Positions 42,270 to 51,139 of a stretch of DNA of 64,000 nucleotides are shown here, one piece after another. Position 1 is the first letter of the stretch, and each line of letters starts with the position of its first letter. Location: the NCBI RefSeq assembly GCF_001270065.2, contig NZ_LFYT02000016.1, forward strand, positions 1 through 64,000. Direction: 5' to 3'. The notes beneath the pieces are model-generated. The model ran no database searches. It saw only the letters and a list, made by a program, of their open reading frames with translations, and was not told the DNA's origin. This DNA is from Limnohabitans planktonicus II-D5 (GTDB taxonomy: Bacteria > Pseudomonadota > Gammaproteobacteria > Burkholderiales > Burkholderiaceae_C). A program made the translations under genes and the position numbers.

Positions 42270-43391
42270 TCACTTGATTCCATTGTTGTTCAGCTGGGCA
42301 ATGATCTCTCGACTTGCTACCTCAGCGCCTTTTTTGAGTGCTGCAGTTCTGGCGGCACCATCATCAACACCCAAACTTGCTTGTTGAACGGGAGGCACCG
42401 ACGCAATCTCGCGTGGAATATTCCCCTCAACACCTAAAACACGGCCAGAGACTTCCACACCAATACGCCTCATGCCAGAACTTCCATCTACCGAACCCAA
42501 ACCCACATCTATGGTTGCAATCACCAAAAACTTGATTTTTTCTTGTGATGCTTTGAGTGTCTTGAACACATTTCTCAATGTTGTTGGGGAAATGTCATTA
42601 CCATTTGCATAATCTGCATTGATGCTTTTGATATCGGCTTCAGTCAACACAAAATCAGAATCCAGAGCGACAAATCCAGATTGCGTGAAGATGGACGTCA
42701 CAGCAGGTTTATAACCCCCCATTGGCAAAACCTGGTAACCAATTTCATCTGATTTACTGGTCACACTGCCACCACTTTCCCTCTTTACTGTGGCGTTTCC
42801 ATCCATTCGTGCATTCACTGATTTACCAGTGTTGGTGGACACTTGATTTCCCGAAATTTTTTCGCCTTCGGTTCCGCTGACTTTCGAGTTCGCATTCACT
42901 TCACGTTGAACACTCACCTGATTGATTCTGACCACACGGTCATCAAATTGCTTGACGCTGTTGGCTTGACGGGCCGTGAACAAATAAACAATATTGGATT
43001 TCTCACCCTCTCCTGACATGGTTGCTGCAGTGCCTTGTTTCACCAAATTTTTCAATCTGGCTTCATTCAGCTCCACCCTGACAGTCACTTGGTATCGTTT
43101 TGTATCCTGCATCACCTGTTCGGATAAAACGGCTGTGTTTTGAACCAGTCTTTCGAGTGCTTTTTCTATTTTTTCACGACTGCTTTCGAACACTTGATCT
43201 TGCGCTTCGCCTTTTTCGGAAAAATAGCGCTCAATCGCATTCATGGAAGCGGCCGTGATGGCTCGCTCTTTATCGTCTCCCGTGAGTGTGGTTTGAAATT
43301 TGATGCTTGCACCACCTTTCAAATTCACATATTGCGCATTCACGCTGAATGACAGCATAACTGCCGCCATTAAAAGTATAAATTTTTTCAT
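42270..43391 (-). CDS. Exported FlgT/LPP20-like protein
   Basis: The 373-residue protein has a signal peptide (FILLMAAVMLSFSVNA). The next region (ERAITAASMNAIERYFSEKG, then SEQVMQDTKRYQVTVRVELN) resembles the flagellar-assembly T/LPP20 N-terminal domain, in which a helix is followed by strands. The C-terminal half (SIFTQSGFVALDSDFVLTEA, then KFLVIATIDVGLGSVDGSSG) could be a CsgG-like second domain. Its ATG follows the TAA of the upstream gene without a gap, and AAGGAAA inside that gene's end serves as ribosome-binding site. Function unknown. Confidence 0.7.
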   Translation of the reverse strand: MKKFILLMAAVMLSFSVNAQYVNLKGGASIKFQTTLTGDDKERAITAASMNAIERYFSEKGEAQDQVFESSREKIEKALERLVQNTAVLSEQVMQDTKRYQVTVRVELNEARLKNLVKQGTAATMSGEGEKSNIVYLFTARQANSVKQFDDRVVRINQVSVQREVNANSKVSGTEGEKISGNQVSTNTGKSVNARMDGNATVKRESGGSVTSKSDEIGYQVLPMGGYKPAVTSIFTQSGFVALDSDFVLTEADIKSINADYANGNDISPTTLRNVFKTLKASQEKIKFLVIATIDVGLGSVDGSSGMRRIGVEVSGRVLGVEGNIPREIASVPPVQQASLGVDDGAARTAALKKGAEVASREIIAQLNNNGIK

Positions 43392-44582
43392 TTAATTTCC
43401 TTTTCCATCCAACAGATTGCTGACTTTTTTCATTTGTTCCGATGTTTTTTCTGATCCAGTGGCCACATTGACCCATTTGTAATCTCGACTTTTTAATGCA
43501 ATCGAGAATTTCTTGAACAGACCATTGATGACATCGTAATATGCAGGATAGTCATCCTGCGTGATCTTGTTTATTGGGCTGATGGATACTGCGCCGTTTC
43601 TAAAAACCGACTCCAGGAAAACTGTCTTGCTGAATGGCTCAATCACCTGAATTGACGCATTAACACCATAAATATATGAAACTTCAGAATTTGTTTGCTG
43701 CTGCTTGGCCTTGGCCAATTTATTGACTTCAACATTGAAAATATAGTCACCATCACCAATTTTCAATTCGATTTGCTCGCCTGTATCTTCCAGCTGCATG
43801 GTCATCACCCCAACGACGCTGTTAAATTTGGCAGGCATCAAAGAAATGCTGGTTTGGCCAGACAATTCGCTGGCCAGTGCATCAGCCACGATGTCTTTGA
43901 CTGCTGAATCATTGCTTCTGATTTCTGCTGGGAATTTATCCATAGCCTCAGGCTTGATCGTGATATTTCCAATCTGGAAGATCTTGTCGGTTTTTTTATC
44001 TAAAATTGCATTTGAAATCTTGTCCACAAACTGTGATATCAGTCCTTCTTTTTTCGATGTGTATATATTTTCCCTGATTAAATTTAATATTTTTAAATTA
44101 GAAGGTTGCTGTTGCCCTTCTACGGCATCAAAGATTGCCAGATTCAATGGATATGTTTTGATTATTTTTTTCCCCTTGTAATCAAATAACAAGGCGTCAC
44201 CGCGAAGATTAACAAATATTTTCCAGTAATCACCATAGTTTTCTACGAGTACCGTTTCAGCTGTCATTACCAGGACAGCATTCAAAGGCGAGTCTTCATT
44301 TTTTGTTGAAAATGTTCTGCCAGTTACAATATTGAAGTTTTTACCTTCAATATTTTTTAATCTTTTTACAATCTCTGTTGAAATGGATATATTGGATTTT
44401 TTGAATTCTTTTTCAAGATAACTTGTATAGTGAAAACGATCTTCTTTATTGGCGTGATCTCCAGCGTATGCGAATCCTGCGATCAGCATTTCCTGTCCTG
44501 AATTTTGAGCCATGATGGCTTTTGCACAAACAATTATTAAAAAGCCAATGAAGGTTTTTTTTATGATTCTAAAAATATGCAT
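43392..44582 (-). CDS. Exported protein of unknown function (possibly DUF6175-like)
   Basis: The 396-residue protein has a signal segment (TFIGFLIIVCAKAIMAQ) and a mature region rich in Lys, Asn and Ile. Recurring strand-like segments include MLIAGFAYAGDHAN, AVLVMTAETVLVENYGDYWK and MTMQLEDTGEQIELKIGDGD. It is the first gene of the three-gene transcript that continues with the FlgT-like and Gly-rich proteins. It is far more AT-rich than the rest of the window, which suggests recent acquisition. I do not recognise it firmly; DUF6175 is only a guess. Confidence 0.65.
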   Translation of the reverse strand: MHIFRIIKKTFIGFLIIVCAKAIMAQNSGQEMLIAGFAYAGDHANKEDRFHYTSYLEKEFKKSNISISTEIVKRLKNIEGKNFNIVTGRTFSTKNEDSPLNAVLVMTAETVLVENYGDYWKIFVNLRGDALLFDYKGKKIIKTYPLNLAIFDAVEGQQQPSNLKILNLIRENIYTSKKEGLISQFVDKISNAILDKKTDKIFQIGNITIKPEAMDKFPAEIRSNDSAVKDIVADALASELSGQTSISLMPAKFNSVVGVMTMQLEDTGEQIELKIGDGDYIFNVEVNKLAKAKQQQTNSEVSYIYGVNASIQVIEPFSKTVFLESVFRNGAVSISPINKITQDDYPAYYDVINGLFKKFSIALKSRDYKWVNVATGSEKTSEQMKKVSNLLDGKGN

Positions 44583-44690
44583 TTTTATAAATTTTGAATA
44601 ACAAAGAGCTACAATAGTGTAACACCTTATGTTTACAATTTTATTGTTTCTGCATCAATTTGAATTCTTAAGAACCCGAAAGATTCACCC

Positions 44691-45023
44691 ATGTTTGACT
44701 CCAGAGCCCTGACCACATTCACACTCCTTGTCGCAACTTTGAGCGGCTGCCAAACCGCCCCGCCCCTTCCTGTTCCGGTGGCCATCACCTCTATACAAGA
44801 CAGGTTTGATGGACCTGGGGGGACTGCTGTGCATGATTTCGTCAACGCCAGCAATGCCTGCCAACGCGAGACTTCACGCATGAACCAGTACAACAACGCA
44901 CCCGTGATCCCGACCTGCAGCTCGGTCATTCGTTGCCTGGCGGGCAAGGGCTATGTCTCCAGCCCATCGGGCAAATTTGATGCGGAAGAACTTCGCATAG
45001 GCGCAACTTGCACGGCCCAATGA
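44691..45023 (+). CDS. Small lipoprotein, function unknown
   Basis: The 110-residue protein has a lipoprotein signal with lipobox LSGC (Cys at about residue 20: LTTFTLLVATLSGCQTAP). The mature part has four further cysteines (ACQRE, PTCSSVIRCLAGKG and CTAQ at the end), which may form disulfides in the periplasm. It is divergent from the AT-rich exported-protein operon, from which it is separated by 108 bp. No family recognised. Confidence 0.65.
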   Translation: MFDSRALTTFTLLVATLSGCQTAPPLPVPVAITSIQDRFDGPGGTAVHDFVNASNACQRETSRMNQYNNAPVIPTCSSVIRCLAGKGYVSSPSGKFDAEELRIGATCTAQ

Positions 45024-45646
45024 GGTCTTGATTTGGCAAGCTGTTTGGCCCCCCTTTATTGAGACTGCGCCCTGCCTGGCGATCCGCTGTCATCTCAGGC
45101 TGCGTGCAGGGGTCACGGCATATCCTCCAAAAGTCAGCATGTGCCACGCCTGCGCGATCGTCACCACAGTCGGCAGCCTGGCCAGCCAGACTTGGCCCGA
45201 ACCTGAGTGGCACTGAGCATTGCGCCTGATGGCGCTCACCCTGATCAGCGCTGCAGCGGTCAACGAACTCGAGCATCAGTGGGCACAGCCCCTCCCCGAT
45301 TGATCCGGCCCCATGAAGTTTGCACGGCCCGTCATCTGTATGAGCGGCGCCTTCGCCGCGATCCACCCTCTCAGTCCAACACCCGTCGCCCAGGCGGGGG
45401 CACCCAAACTTTCCGAACCGCTTTCCCAATAATCCAATCGCTCGATCTTTGCTTCAGACTTCAAAGGGCCGCATCCATAGACATGCAAAATGCGCAATGC
45501 CATGCGCTTTTCGACCTCGGCATCGATTTCGATAAGCTCAAGGCTTTGCGCGACCGATTGGCGCGCTGGCTCGCAGGCGAATGTCTGCTCGGCACGATCG
45601 CGCAGGCGGGTTTGCCCAAGAAACTGCGCGCACCAGAAGTAATGGC
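45024..45646. other. 623-bp stretch without a supported gene
   Basis: No convincing gene is present. The frame ending at 45650 (possible ATG 45483, about 55 codons) overlaps the CoA-transferase ATG as ATGA, which is the only argument for it; its sequence (FDFDKLKALRDRLARWLAGE-like) is not recognised. The stretch 45443-45475 resembles the dispersed repeat at 20142-20180, and 45300-45320 resembles 16798-16818. Confidence 0.4.
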
Positions 45647-46846
45647 ATGAACAATTCCGACAAAAAACTCCCCCTCGAAGGCCTGCGCGTCGTCGAGTTC
45701 ACCCACATGGTCATGGGCCCCACCTGCGGCATGGTGCTGGCCGACATGGGGGCCGAGGTCATCAAGGTCGAGCCCATCGAGGGTGACCGCACACGGCATT
45801 TGCTGGGCTCGGGCGCGGGTTTTTTCCCCATGTTCAACCGCAACAAAAAGAGCATCCAACTCAACCTGCAGTCACCCGAAGGCGCCGAGGTGGCTCGCCG
45901 CTTGTGTGCCACAGCCGATGTGGTGGCCGAGAACTTCAAGCCCGGCTCCATGGCCAAGTACGGCCTGGACTACGCCAGCTTGTCGGCCAGCAACCCCAAG
46001 CTGATTTACGCCAGCCTCAAGGGCTTTTTGCCGGGGCCGTATGACCACCGCACAGCGCTCGACGAAGTCGTGCAGATGATGGGGGGCCTGGCCTACATGA
46101 CCGGGCGTCCGGGCGATCCGCTGCGTGCAGGCACCAGCGTGAACGACATCATGGGCGGCATGTTTGGTGCGATTGGCGTGCTGGGCGCACTCATCCAGCG
46201 CGGCATCACCGGGCGCGGGCAAGAAATCCAGTCGGCCTTGTTTGAGAACAATGTGTTTTTGGTGGGCCAGCACATGCTGCAGTACGCCATCACCGGCAAG
46301 GCGGCCGAGCCCATGCCCAACCGCATCTCGGCCTGGGCGGTGTATGACGTGTTCACGGTCAAACACGGCGAGCAAATCTTTTTGGCAGCGGTGAGCGATG
46401 CGCAGTGGGCCACTTTCTGTGACGTGCTCGGCTTTGCAGACCTGAAAGCCGATGCGCGCTACTTTGACAACAACGCCCGCGTGTCTTTGCGCGCCGAGCT
46501 GATCCCCGAACTGCGTCGTCGTCTGGAGGCCTTCACGGCGGCCGAGCTCACAGCCATTTTTGAACAAGCCGGTCTGCCCTTTGCGCCCATCGTCAAGCCT
46601 GAAGAACTGTTTGACGACCCGCACCTGCAAGCCACCGGAGGCTTGGCAGATGTGCGCCTGACCGATGGTGCCAAAGCCGGGCAAAGCGCCCCTGCCGCCT
46701 TGCTGCCTTTCACCATGGATGGCCAGCGTTTGGGGGTACGTCGCCAACCACCCCATCAAGGTGAAAACACCGACGAGCTGCTGCAGGGCCTGGGCCTGAG
46801 TGCTGCAGAAATTGATGAACTGCGTACTCTGAAAGCAGTAGCTTGA
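45647..46846 (+). CDS. CaiB/BaiF-type CoA transferase (family III)
   Basis: The 399-residue cytoplasmic enzyme moves CoA between carboxylic acids through an aspartyl-CoA adduct. Family features are the start GLRVVEFTHMVMGPTCGMVL, KVEPIEGDRTR, FNRNKKSIQLNL, YASLKGFLPGPYD, and the region TALDEVVQMMGGLAYMTG that carries the catalytic Asp, followed by VNDIMGGMFGAIGVL. ATG 45647 begins the conserved fold. The physiological acids cannot be deduced. Neighbouring hpd and indolepyruvate genes suggest aromatic or amino-acid breakdown, but they are not in one operon. Confidence 0.92.
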   Translation: MNNSDKKLPLEGLRVVEFTHMVMGPTCGMVLADMGAEVIKVEPIEGDRTRHLLGSGAGFFPMFNRNKKSIQLNLQSPEGAEVARRLCATADVVAENFKPGSMAKYGLDYASLSASNPKLIYASLKGFLPGPYDHRTALDEVVQMMGGLAYMTGRPGDPLRAGTSVNDIMGGMFGAIGVLGALIQRGITGRGQEIQSALFENNVFLVGQHMLQYAITGKAAEPMPNRISAWAVYDVFTVKHGEQIFLAAVSDAQWATFCDVLGFADLKADARYFDNNARVSLRAELIPELRRRLEAFTAAELTAIFEQAGLPFAPIVKPEELFDDPHLQATGGLADVRLTDGAKAGQSAPAALLPFTMDGQRLGVRRQPPHQGENTDELLQGLGLSAAEIDELRTLKAVA

Positions 46847-46986
46847 AACTTGTTTTCTTGCTAATCCCCTCGTTGCCCCTCACAATCGCCGTATGTCCAT
46901 CCAGGTTTTGATTTTCGGTATTCACCTCGCGCGCAGCACGCGGGGCAAGCCCTGCGCTCCGCCGCAACTGGGCTGAACCTTTCCTT

Positions 46987-47058
46987 GTAGGTCGGCGGCT
47001 TCAGCCCCGACTTGTGGGTGCTCAACAAGCACCACTTCGGATTTGAAGGTCGACCTAC
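46987..47058. repeat. REP pair with GGCT/AGCC inner stem
   Basis: A forward REP with GGCT-TC-AGCC inner stem and a degenerate inverted arm (GGTCGACCTAC) enclose a GTGGGTGCTCAACAAGCACC hairpin. It lies in the leader region of hpd. Confidence 0.7.
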
Positions 47059-47140
47059 AAAAGCCCCGTTTCCTTTGACCGATTTCAATTCGGGCCGCGC
47101 TCAATCAGCAGTGCGGTCCCGATCCTTGCTGGAGATTTTC

Positions 47141-48232
47141 ATGACCGATCTGTTTGACAACCCCATGGGTTTGTGTGGTTTCGAATTTGTGGAGTTCGCC
47201 TCGCCCGTGGCGGGCATGTTGGAGCCCCTGTTCGAGATGATGGGCTTTTCGCTGGTGGCCAAGCACCGCTCCAAAAACGTGGTGCTTTACCGCCAGGGCG
47301 ACATCAACTTCATCGTCAACCGCGAACCCAAAAGCCTGGCCGGCTACTTTGCAGCCGAGCATGGGCCTTGCGCCTGTGCGCTGGCGTTTCGGGTGAAGGA
47401 TTCGCACAAGGCGTATGAACGCGCACTCGAGATGGGTGCGCAACCGGTGGAAGTGCCCACCGGTCCGATGGAGTTGCGCCTGCCCGCCATCAAGGGCATT
47501 GGTGGTGCACCGCTGTATTTGATTGACCGTTTTGAAGACGGCAAGAGCATTTACGACATCGACTTTGAGTTCATCGAAGGCGTGGACCGCCACCCGCCGG
47601 GTCACGGCTTCAAGATCATCGACCACCTCACGCACAACGTCTACAAAGGCCGCATGGCGTTTTGGGGTGGCTTTTACGAGAAGATTTTCAACTTCCGCGA
47701 GATCCGTTACTTCGACATCCAGGGTGCCCACACGGGCCTGACCAGCCGCGCCATGACCGCGCCCGATGGCCTGATCCGCATCCCGCTCAACGAAGAGTCT
47801 GGCAAGACCGGCGGGCAGATCGAAGAATTCCTGATGCAGTTCAACGGCGAAGGCATCCAGCACATTGCGCTCTTGACCGACGACCTCTTGAAGAGTGTCG
47901 ATGCCTTGCAGATGGCAGGGGTTCAGCTCATGACCGCGCCCAACGACATCTATTACGAGATGCTGCAAGAACGACTGCCTGGCCACGGCGAGCCGGTGCC
48001 CGAATTGCAGGCGCGTGGCATCTTGATGGACGGATCGACGGCCAATGGCGACAAGCGTTTGCTGCTGCAAATTTTCAGCCAGACCCTGCTCGGCCCGGTG
48101 TTCTTCGAGTTCATCCAGCGCAAAGCTGACGAGGGTTTTGGCGAGGGCAACTTCAAGGCTTTGTTTGAAAGTCTGGAGCGCGACCAAATCCGCCGCGGGG
48201 TGATTCAAGTCGACAAGCCAGCCCTCCATTGA
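47141..48232 (+). CDS. hpd: 4-Hydroxyphenylpyruvate dioxygenase
   Basis: The 363-residue non-heme iron enzyme turns 4-hydroxyphenylpyruvate into homogentisate in tyrosine breakdown. The iron ligands of the family are visible: His in [12 protein letters not shown], His in [11 protein letters not shown] and Glu in [20 protein letters not shown]. The N-terminal half is the first vicinal-oxygen-chelate repeat ([10 protein letters not shown]). ATG 47141 follows GGAG at 47131. No homogentisate dioxygenase gene is in the window. Confidence 0.95.
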   Translation: MTDLFDNPMGLCGFEFVEFASPVAGMLEPLFEMMGFSLVAKHRSKNVVLYRQGDINFIVNREPKSLAGYFAAEHGPCACALAFRVKDSHKAYERALEMGAQPVEVPTGPMELRLPAIKGIGGAPLYLIDRFEDGKSIYDIDFEFIEGVDRHPPGHGFKIIDHLTHNVYKGRMAFWGGFYEKIFNFREIRYFDIQGAHTGLTSRAMTAPDGLIRIPLNEESGKTGGQIEEFLMQFNGEGIQHIALLTDDLLKSVDALQMAGVQLMTAPNDIYYEMLQERLPGHGEPVPELQARGILMDGSTANGDKRLLLQIFSQTLLGPVFFEFIQRKADEGFGEGNFKALFESLERDQIRRGVIQVDKPALH

Positions 48233-48268
48233 TCCAGCCTCGTAAAGGCTTCCATCTTCATACCCGTC

Positions 48269-48590
48269 GTAGGTCAGCGGCAAAAGCGCCTACATGGACC
48301 TGAGCCGGAGCGGTCAAGCGTCGGACTCTTCGAGTACCGACCTACGAAGGCTTTTGTAGGTCGGCGGCAACAGCGCCGACATGGGCCTGTGCCGGAGCCA
48401 CCCATGTCGGAGCTGGAGCTACCGACCTACGGGGGACACGGTATGCGTAGGTCGGCGGTCGAAGACCCCGACGTTTGGCCTGATGGACCACCTTTGCCTG
48501 TAGCCAGCGCTTTGAGCTAGGCGTGCAACGTCGGACTCTTCGAGTACCGACCTACGAAGGCTTTTGTAGGTCGGTGGCAACAGCGCCGAC
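48269..48590. repeat. REP cluster with mixed stem types
   Basis: Forward and inverted REPs include AGCT-GG-AGCT, GGTC/GACC, ACTC/GAGT and shortened GGCAACAGCGCC hairpins. One unit has the long CCAGCGCTTT spacer seen in the clusters at 1051 and 56646. The cluster fills the gap between hpd and the next gene. Confidence 0.88.
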
Positions 48591-48646
48591 ATGGGCCTGT
48601 GCCGGAGCCTCGATGCAAGATGGAATGAACAGCGCGCTCTGACGCT

Positions 48647-49921
48647 TTAGGGTCCTTCTGGGACGGTGGCGCCTGCGGGCCATTCGTACACCGGCGCAAA
48701 GCCACCGCCCGGTGTTCTGAAATTGGTGGTCTGGCCCTGATAGACCCGGGCGGCCGACCACAACACCTTGGCGTCATACACATACTGGCGCACGTCGAAT
48801 TTCATCACCCGTTCGCTGCCCGGATCACCCGGGATGCGCATCTGCCCGGGCGTCACCCTGTGCTGCGCGATGTAACCCCCTGCGGCAATGTCTTGCCAAA
48901 CCCGGTGTGTGAGCTTGTCGCCCCGATAGGCCGCACGCCCGCCATAACCTGCAAAGGGCTTGAAAAACAGCTGCTTGCGCTGGGCCCACAGGCGCTCAGC
49001 ATTGGAGACGTCCACCGTCTCGGATTTGGGAATCATCTCCAGCAAGGCCTGCTGGTGCTGGGGTGGCAGCGCCAGCCTTTGCAAAAATGCCGCATTCGAC
49101 AGCAGCCCCAAATTGCGTTTGTCGGCATACAAGGCATGCGCCCGGGGGTGAGGCGTCAGCACAATGGCCTGTCGTTGGTAGGCCTGACGCAAGGCTGCAC
49201 AGTCGGGGCTTTCGAGATAAAAGTCCGTGAGCCGGTTGTACACCAGATCAATGGTCACATCGCCTGCACGCAACACCCCCTGGTCGTAGCGCAGTTCAGC
49301 CGGATCGGCAATCACGGTGCGCAAGCCATGCTGCTCAAACAGGTATTTGAAAAGCAGGAACTCCGGGTACAGGTATTGCGCTTGCGGCTGCTCGTCCACA
49401 ATGGCCACCGTGCGCAGGGGCCGGGGCATCCTGGCCAGCGCCCATTCCTGCTGGAACATCTGGACAAATCGCGTTTCGAGCGCATGCACAGCTTGCGCTG
49501 TGGGTATGAACGGGGCCATCTTGTCGCAGCAGGCCCGCTGAGACCGCGCCAGCACCGCATTGAGCATGGCCCCACCGGCGTTGGTGTTGATTTCGATCAG
49601 GCCCATGCCCGCGTCGGACACATGAAAGTCATAGCCCAGAAACACCCCTTTGGCACCGCCATCCGACCAGCTGGCAATGTGAGGCGCCCGCGCCAGCACG
49701 GTTTGTTGATAGATCGGATGGGCAACGGCCGCCTCCACCGCTTCGATCAGCGCCTGCATGCGCTGCAAGTGGGCGCTGGCCACAAACACCGGGGACGCTG
49801 AAAACAGGTAGTCGCAACGCTCACGCACCAGCGCAAACACCTCCGGGTGGCCCATCTCCTGCTCCAGGGCATGGCAGACCGCATCCCGGTCCAGGCTGAC
49901 GCAAAAGGAATCCTGAATCAT
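48647..49921 (-). CDS. ATP-grasp-like / glutathionylspermidine-synthase-like protein
   Basis: The 424-residue cytoplasmic protein has LIEINTNAGGAMLN (resembling the metal/ATP-site Asn-Asn segment of ATP-grasp ligases), LVYNRLTDFYLE, and RKQLFFKPFAGYGGRAAYRG. The last has the Lys and glycine loop expected of the ATP-lid region in circularly permuted ATP-grasp proteins. Such enzymes join a carboxylate to an amine using ATP; the substrate is unknown. It is divergent from the pair at 50050-50852 across 128 bp. Confidence in the fold is moderate and in the reaction low. Confidence 0.65.
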   Translation of the reverse strand: MIQDSFCVSLDRDAVCHALEQEMGHPEVFALVRERCDYLFSASPVFVASAHLQRMQALIEAVEAAVAHPIYQQTVLARAPHIASWSDGGAKGVFLGYDFHVSDAGMGLIEINTNAGGAMLNAVLARSQRACCDKMAPFIPTAQAVHALETRFVQMFQQEWALARMPRPLRTVAIVDEQPQAQYLYPEFLLFKYLFEQHGLRTVIADPAELRYDQGVLRAGDVTIDLVYNRLTDFYLESPDCAALRQAYQRQAIVLTPHPRAHALYADKRNLGLLSNAAFLQRLALPPQHQQALLEMIPKSETVDVSNAERLWAQRKQLFFKPFAGYGGRAAYRGDKLTHRVWQDIAAGGYIAQHRVTPGQMRIPGDPGSERVMKFDVRQYVYDAKVLWSAARVYQGQTTNFRTPGGGFAPVYEWPAGATVPEGP

Positions 49922-50049
49922 GAAGCTCCGATCAGTGACAACAGCTGTGCATTGTTGAGCAACTGGCCATCCACCAAAGTGTCTGAACGAACCGACAGGC
50001 CCAGACGGTCTGACCAGTATGGGAACTTTCCATCAGAAAGGAGCACGTC

Positions 50050-50352
50050 ATGCACCTGTATACCCGCAGCGTCCACGTCAAAAACGATGCATCCATCAGT
50101 GCAGCCATTCGTTTTGCCACCGAGGTGTGTGCCTACGTGAACAAAACCTACAGCACCAAAATGCGCTTTGGCATTGAGGCTTTCGGTCACGCCAAAGTCC
50201 ATTGGTTCATGGACTTTGACAGTGTGGATCAGTCCCTGGCCATGCACCAGAAAATGTTGCTGGACCACGATTTCCAGTCTTTGCTGGGCAAAGGCAAAGA
50301 CCTGTGGGTCGAAGGCAGCTTGAAAGACCGTTTGGTGAGGATGGTGCCATGA
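50050..50352 (+). CDS. Small soluble protein coupled to CBS gene, function unknown
   Basis: The 100-residue protein begins behind AAAGGAG at 50036. It has alternating strands and helices (VNKTYSTKMRFGIEAFGHAK, then VHWFMDFDSVDQSLAMHQKM), like a small ferredoxin-like or Dabb-type alpha/beta fold. No family recognised. It overlaps the CBS gene by ATGA, so the two probably act together. Confidence 0.7.
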   Translation: MHLYTRSVHVKNDASISAAIRFATEVCAYVNKTYSTKMRFGIEAFGHAKVHWFMDFDSVDQSLAMHQKMLLDHDFQSLLGKGKDLWVEGSLKDRLVRMVP

Positions 50353-50852
50353 ACCTGTCGAGCCTGTGTCAACGTGACATCCTCTCTGTCAGCTCTGAAG
50401 CCTCGGTGCAAAAAGCCGCCGAACTCATGCGCGTCAACCATGTGGGGGCCTTGGCCCTGACCGACCCGGAAGACCCGGCCCGCGTCGTGGGGGTGGTGAC
50501 CGACCGCGATCTGGTGGTCAACTTGCTGGCGCAAGGGCGCTTACCGGGCGAGCTGCCTGTTGGGGCATACAGCCATGCACAGCTCATTGGCGTGCCCGGC
50601 AGCGCGACGGTTCATGAGGCGATTGCGGCCATGCACAAGCACGGCGTGCGGCGTGTGTTTGTGACCGAACCCAATGGCCGCTTGTTGGGCCTGCTGTCCC
50701 TGGACGATGTGCTCAAAACGCTGGCCGAAGACCTGAGCGGCCTGTCTCAGGCGCTGCGCATGGGCATCGACCTGGAAAACACCCGCACCTCGCCCATGTT
50801 CAACCCCAACGAGCTGGGCGGGAACATGTATCTGGCGCAGCACGAGCCGTGA
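50349..50852 (+). CDS. Two-CBS-domain protein
   Basis: The 167-residue protein contains two CBS repeats: DILSVSSEASVQKAAELMRV with VGVVTDRDLVVNLL (first), and GVPGSATVHEAIAAMHKHGV with LLGLLSLDDVLKTLAEDL (second). CBS pairs bind adenine nucleotides and sense energy or redox state. It has no output domain, so it presumably works on a partner, most likely the small protein whose gene overlaps it. Confidence 0.88.
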   Translation: MNLSSLCQRDILSVSSEASVQKAAELMRVNHVGALALTDPEDPARVVGVVTDRDLVVNLLAQGRLPGELPVGAYSHAQLIGVPGSATVHEAIAAMHKHGVRRVFVTEPNGRLLGLLSLDDVLKTLAEDLSGLSQALRMGIDLENTRTSPMFNPNELGGNMYLAQHEP

Positions 50853-50877
50853 CCTCATCGGCTCGAACAAGCCCCAC

Positions 50878-50904
50878 GTCGGGGTCTTCGACCACCGACT
50901 TACA
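50878..50904. repeat. Single inverted REP
   Basis: One copy of the GGTC/GACC hairpin with the foot CTTAC (one base changed) lies just after the CBS gene. It is a solitary REP, not a pair. The remaining space to 51139 has a hairpin at 50953-50978 and no gene. Confidence 0.8.
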
Positions 50905-50952
50905 AGTGCGACATTTGCCCACGGCTGAAAAAAACCAGGCCCACAAATGACA

Positions 50953-50978
50953 AGCCCGACCGGCGAACCGGTCGGGCT
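50953..50978. terminator. Hairpin terminator between converging genes
   Basis: GCCCGACCGG-CGAA-CCGGTCGGGC is a perfect 10-bp stem with a stable CGAA loop. It lacks a clear T run, so its termination strength is uncertain. It may serve the CBS gene or aroG. Confidence 0.6.
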
Positions 50979-51139
50979 GATGGGCGTGTCACGAGAGGAT
51001 CACCCCCAAAAATGCCCAAAAGAAGAATTGTCGTTCTGATGGGCGGGGCGCATGAATGCTCCCCAAAAATGCTTCAGTCAGTTTCCCGACGTCAGCGCTT
51101 TCACTTTAATCCTGTCCACCGATCACGGTCAAGCTGTTG

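Noticed and set aside
45207-45650. Gene upstream of and overlapping the CoA transferase
   Set aside because: Only the ATGA overlap speaks for it; the translation is unrecognised and its upstream part overlaps repeat-like DNA. It is mentioned as a possibility in the gap description only.
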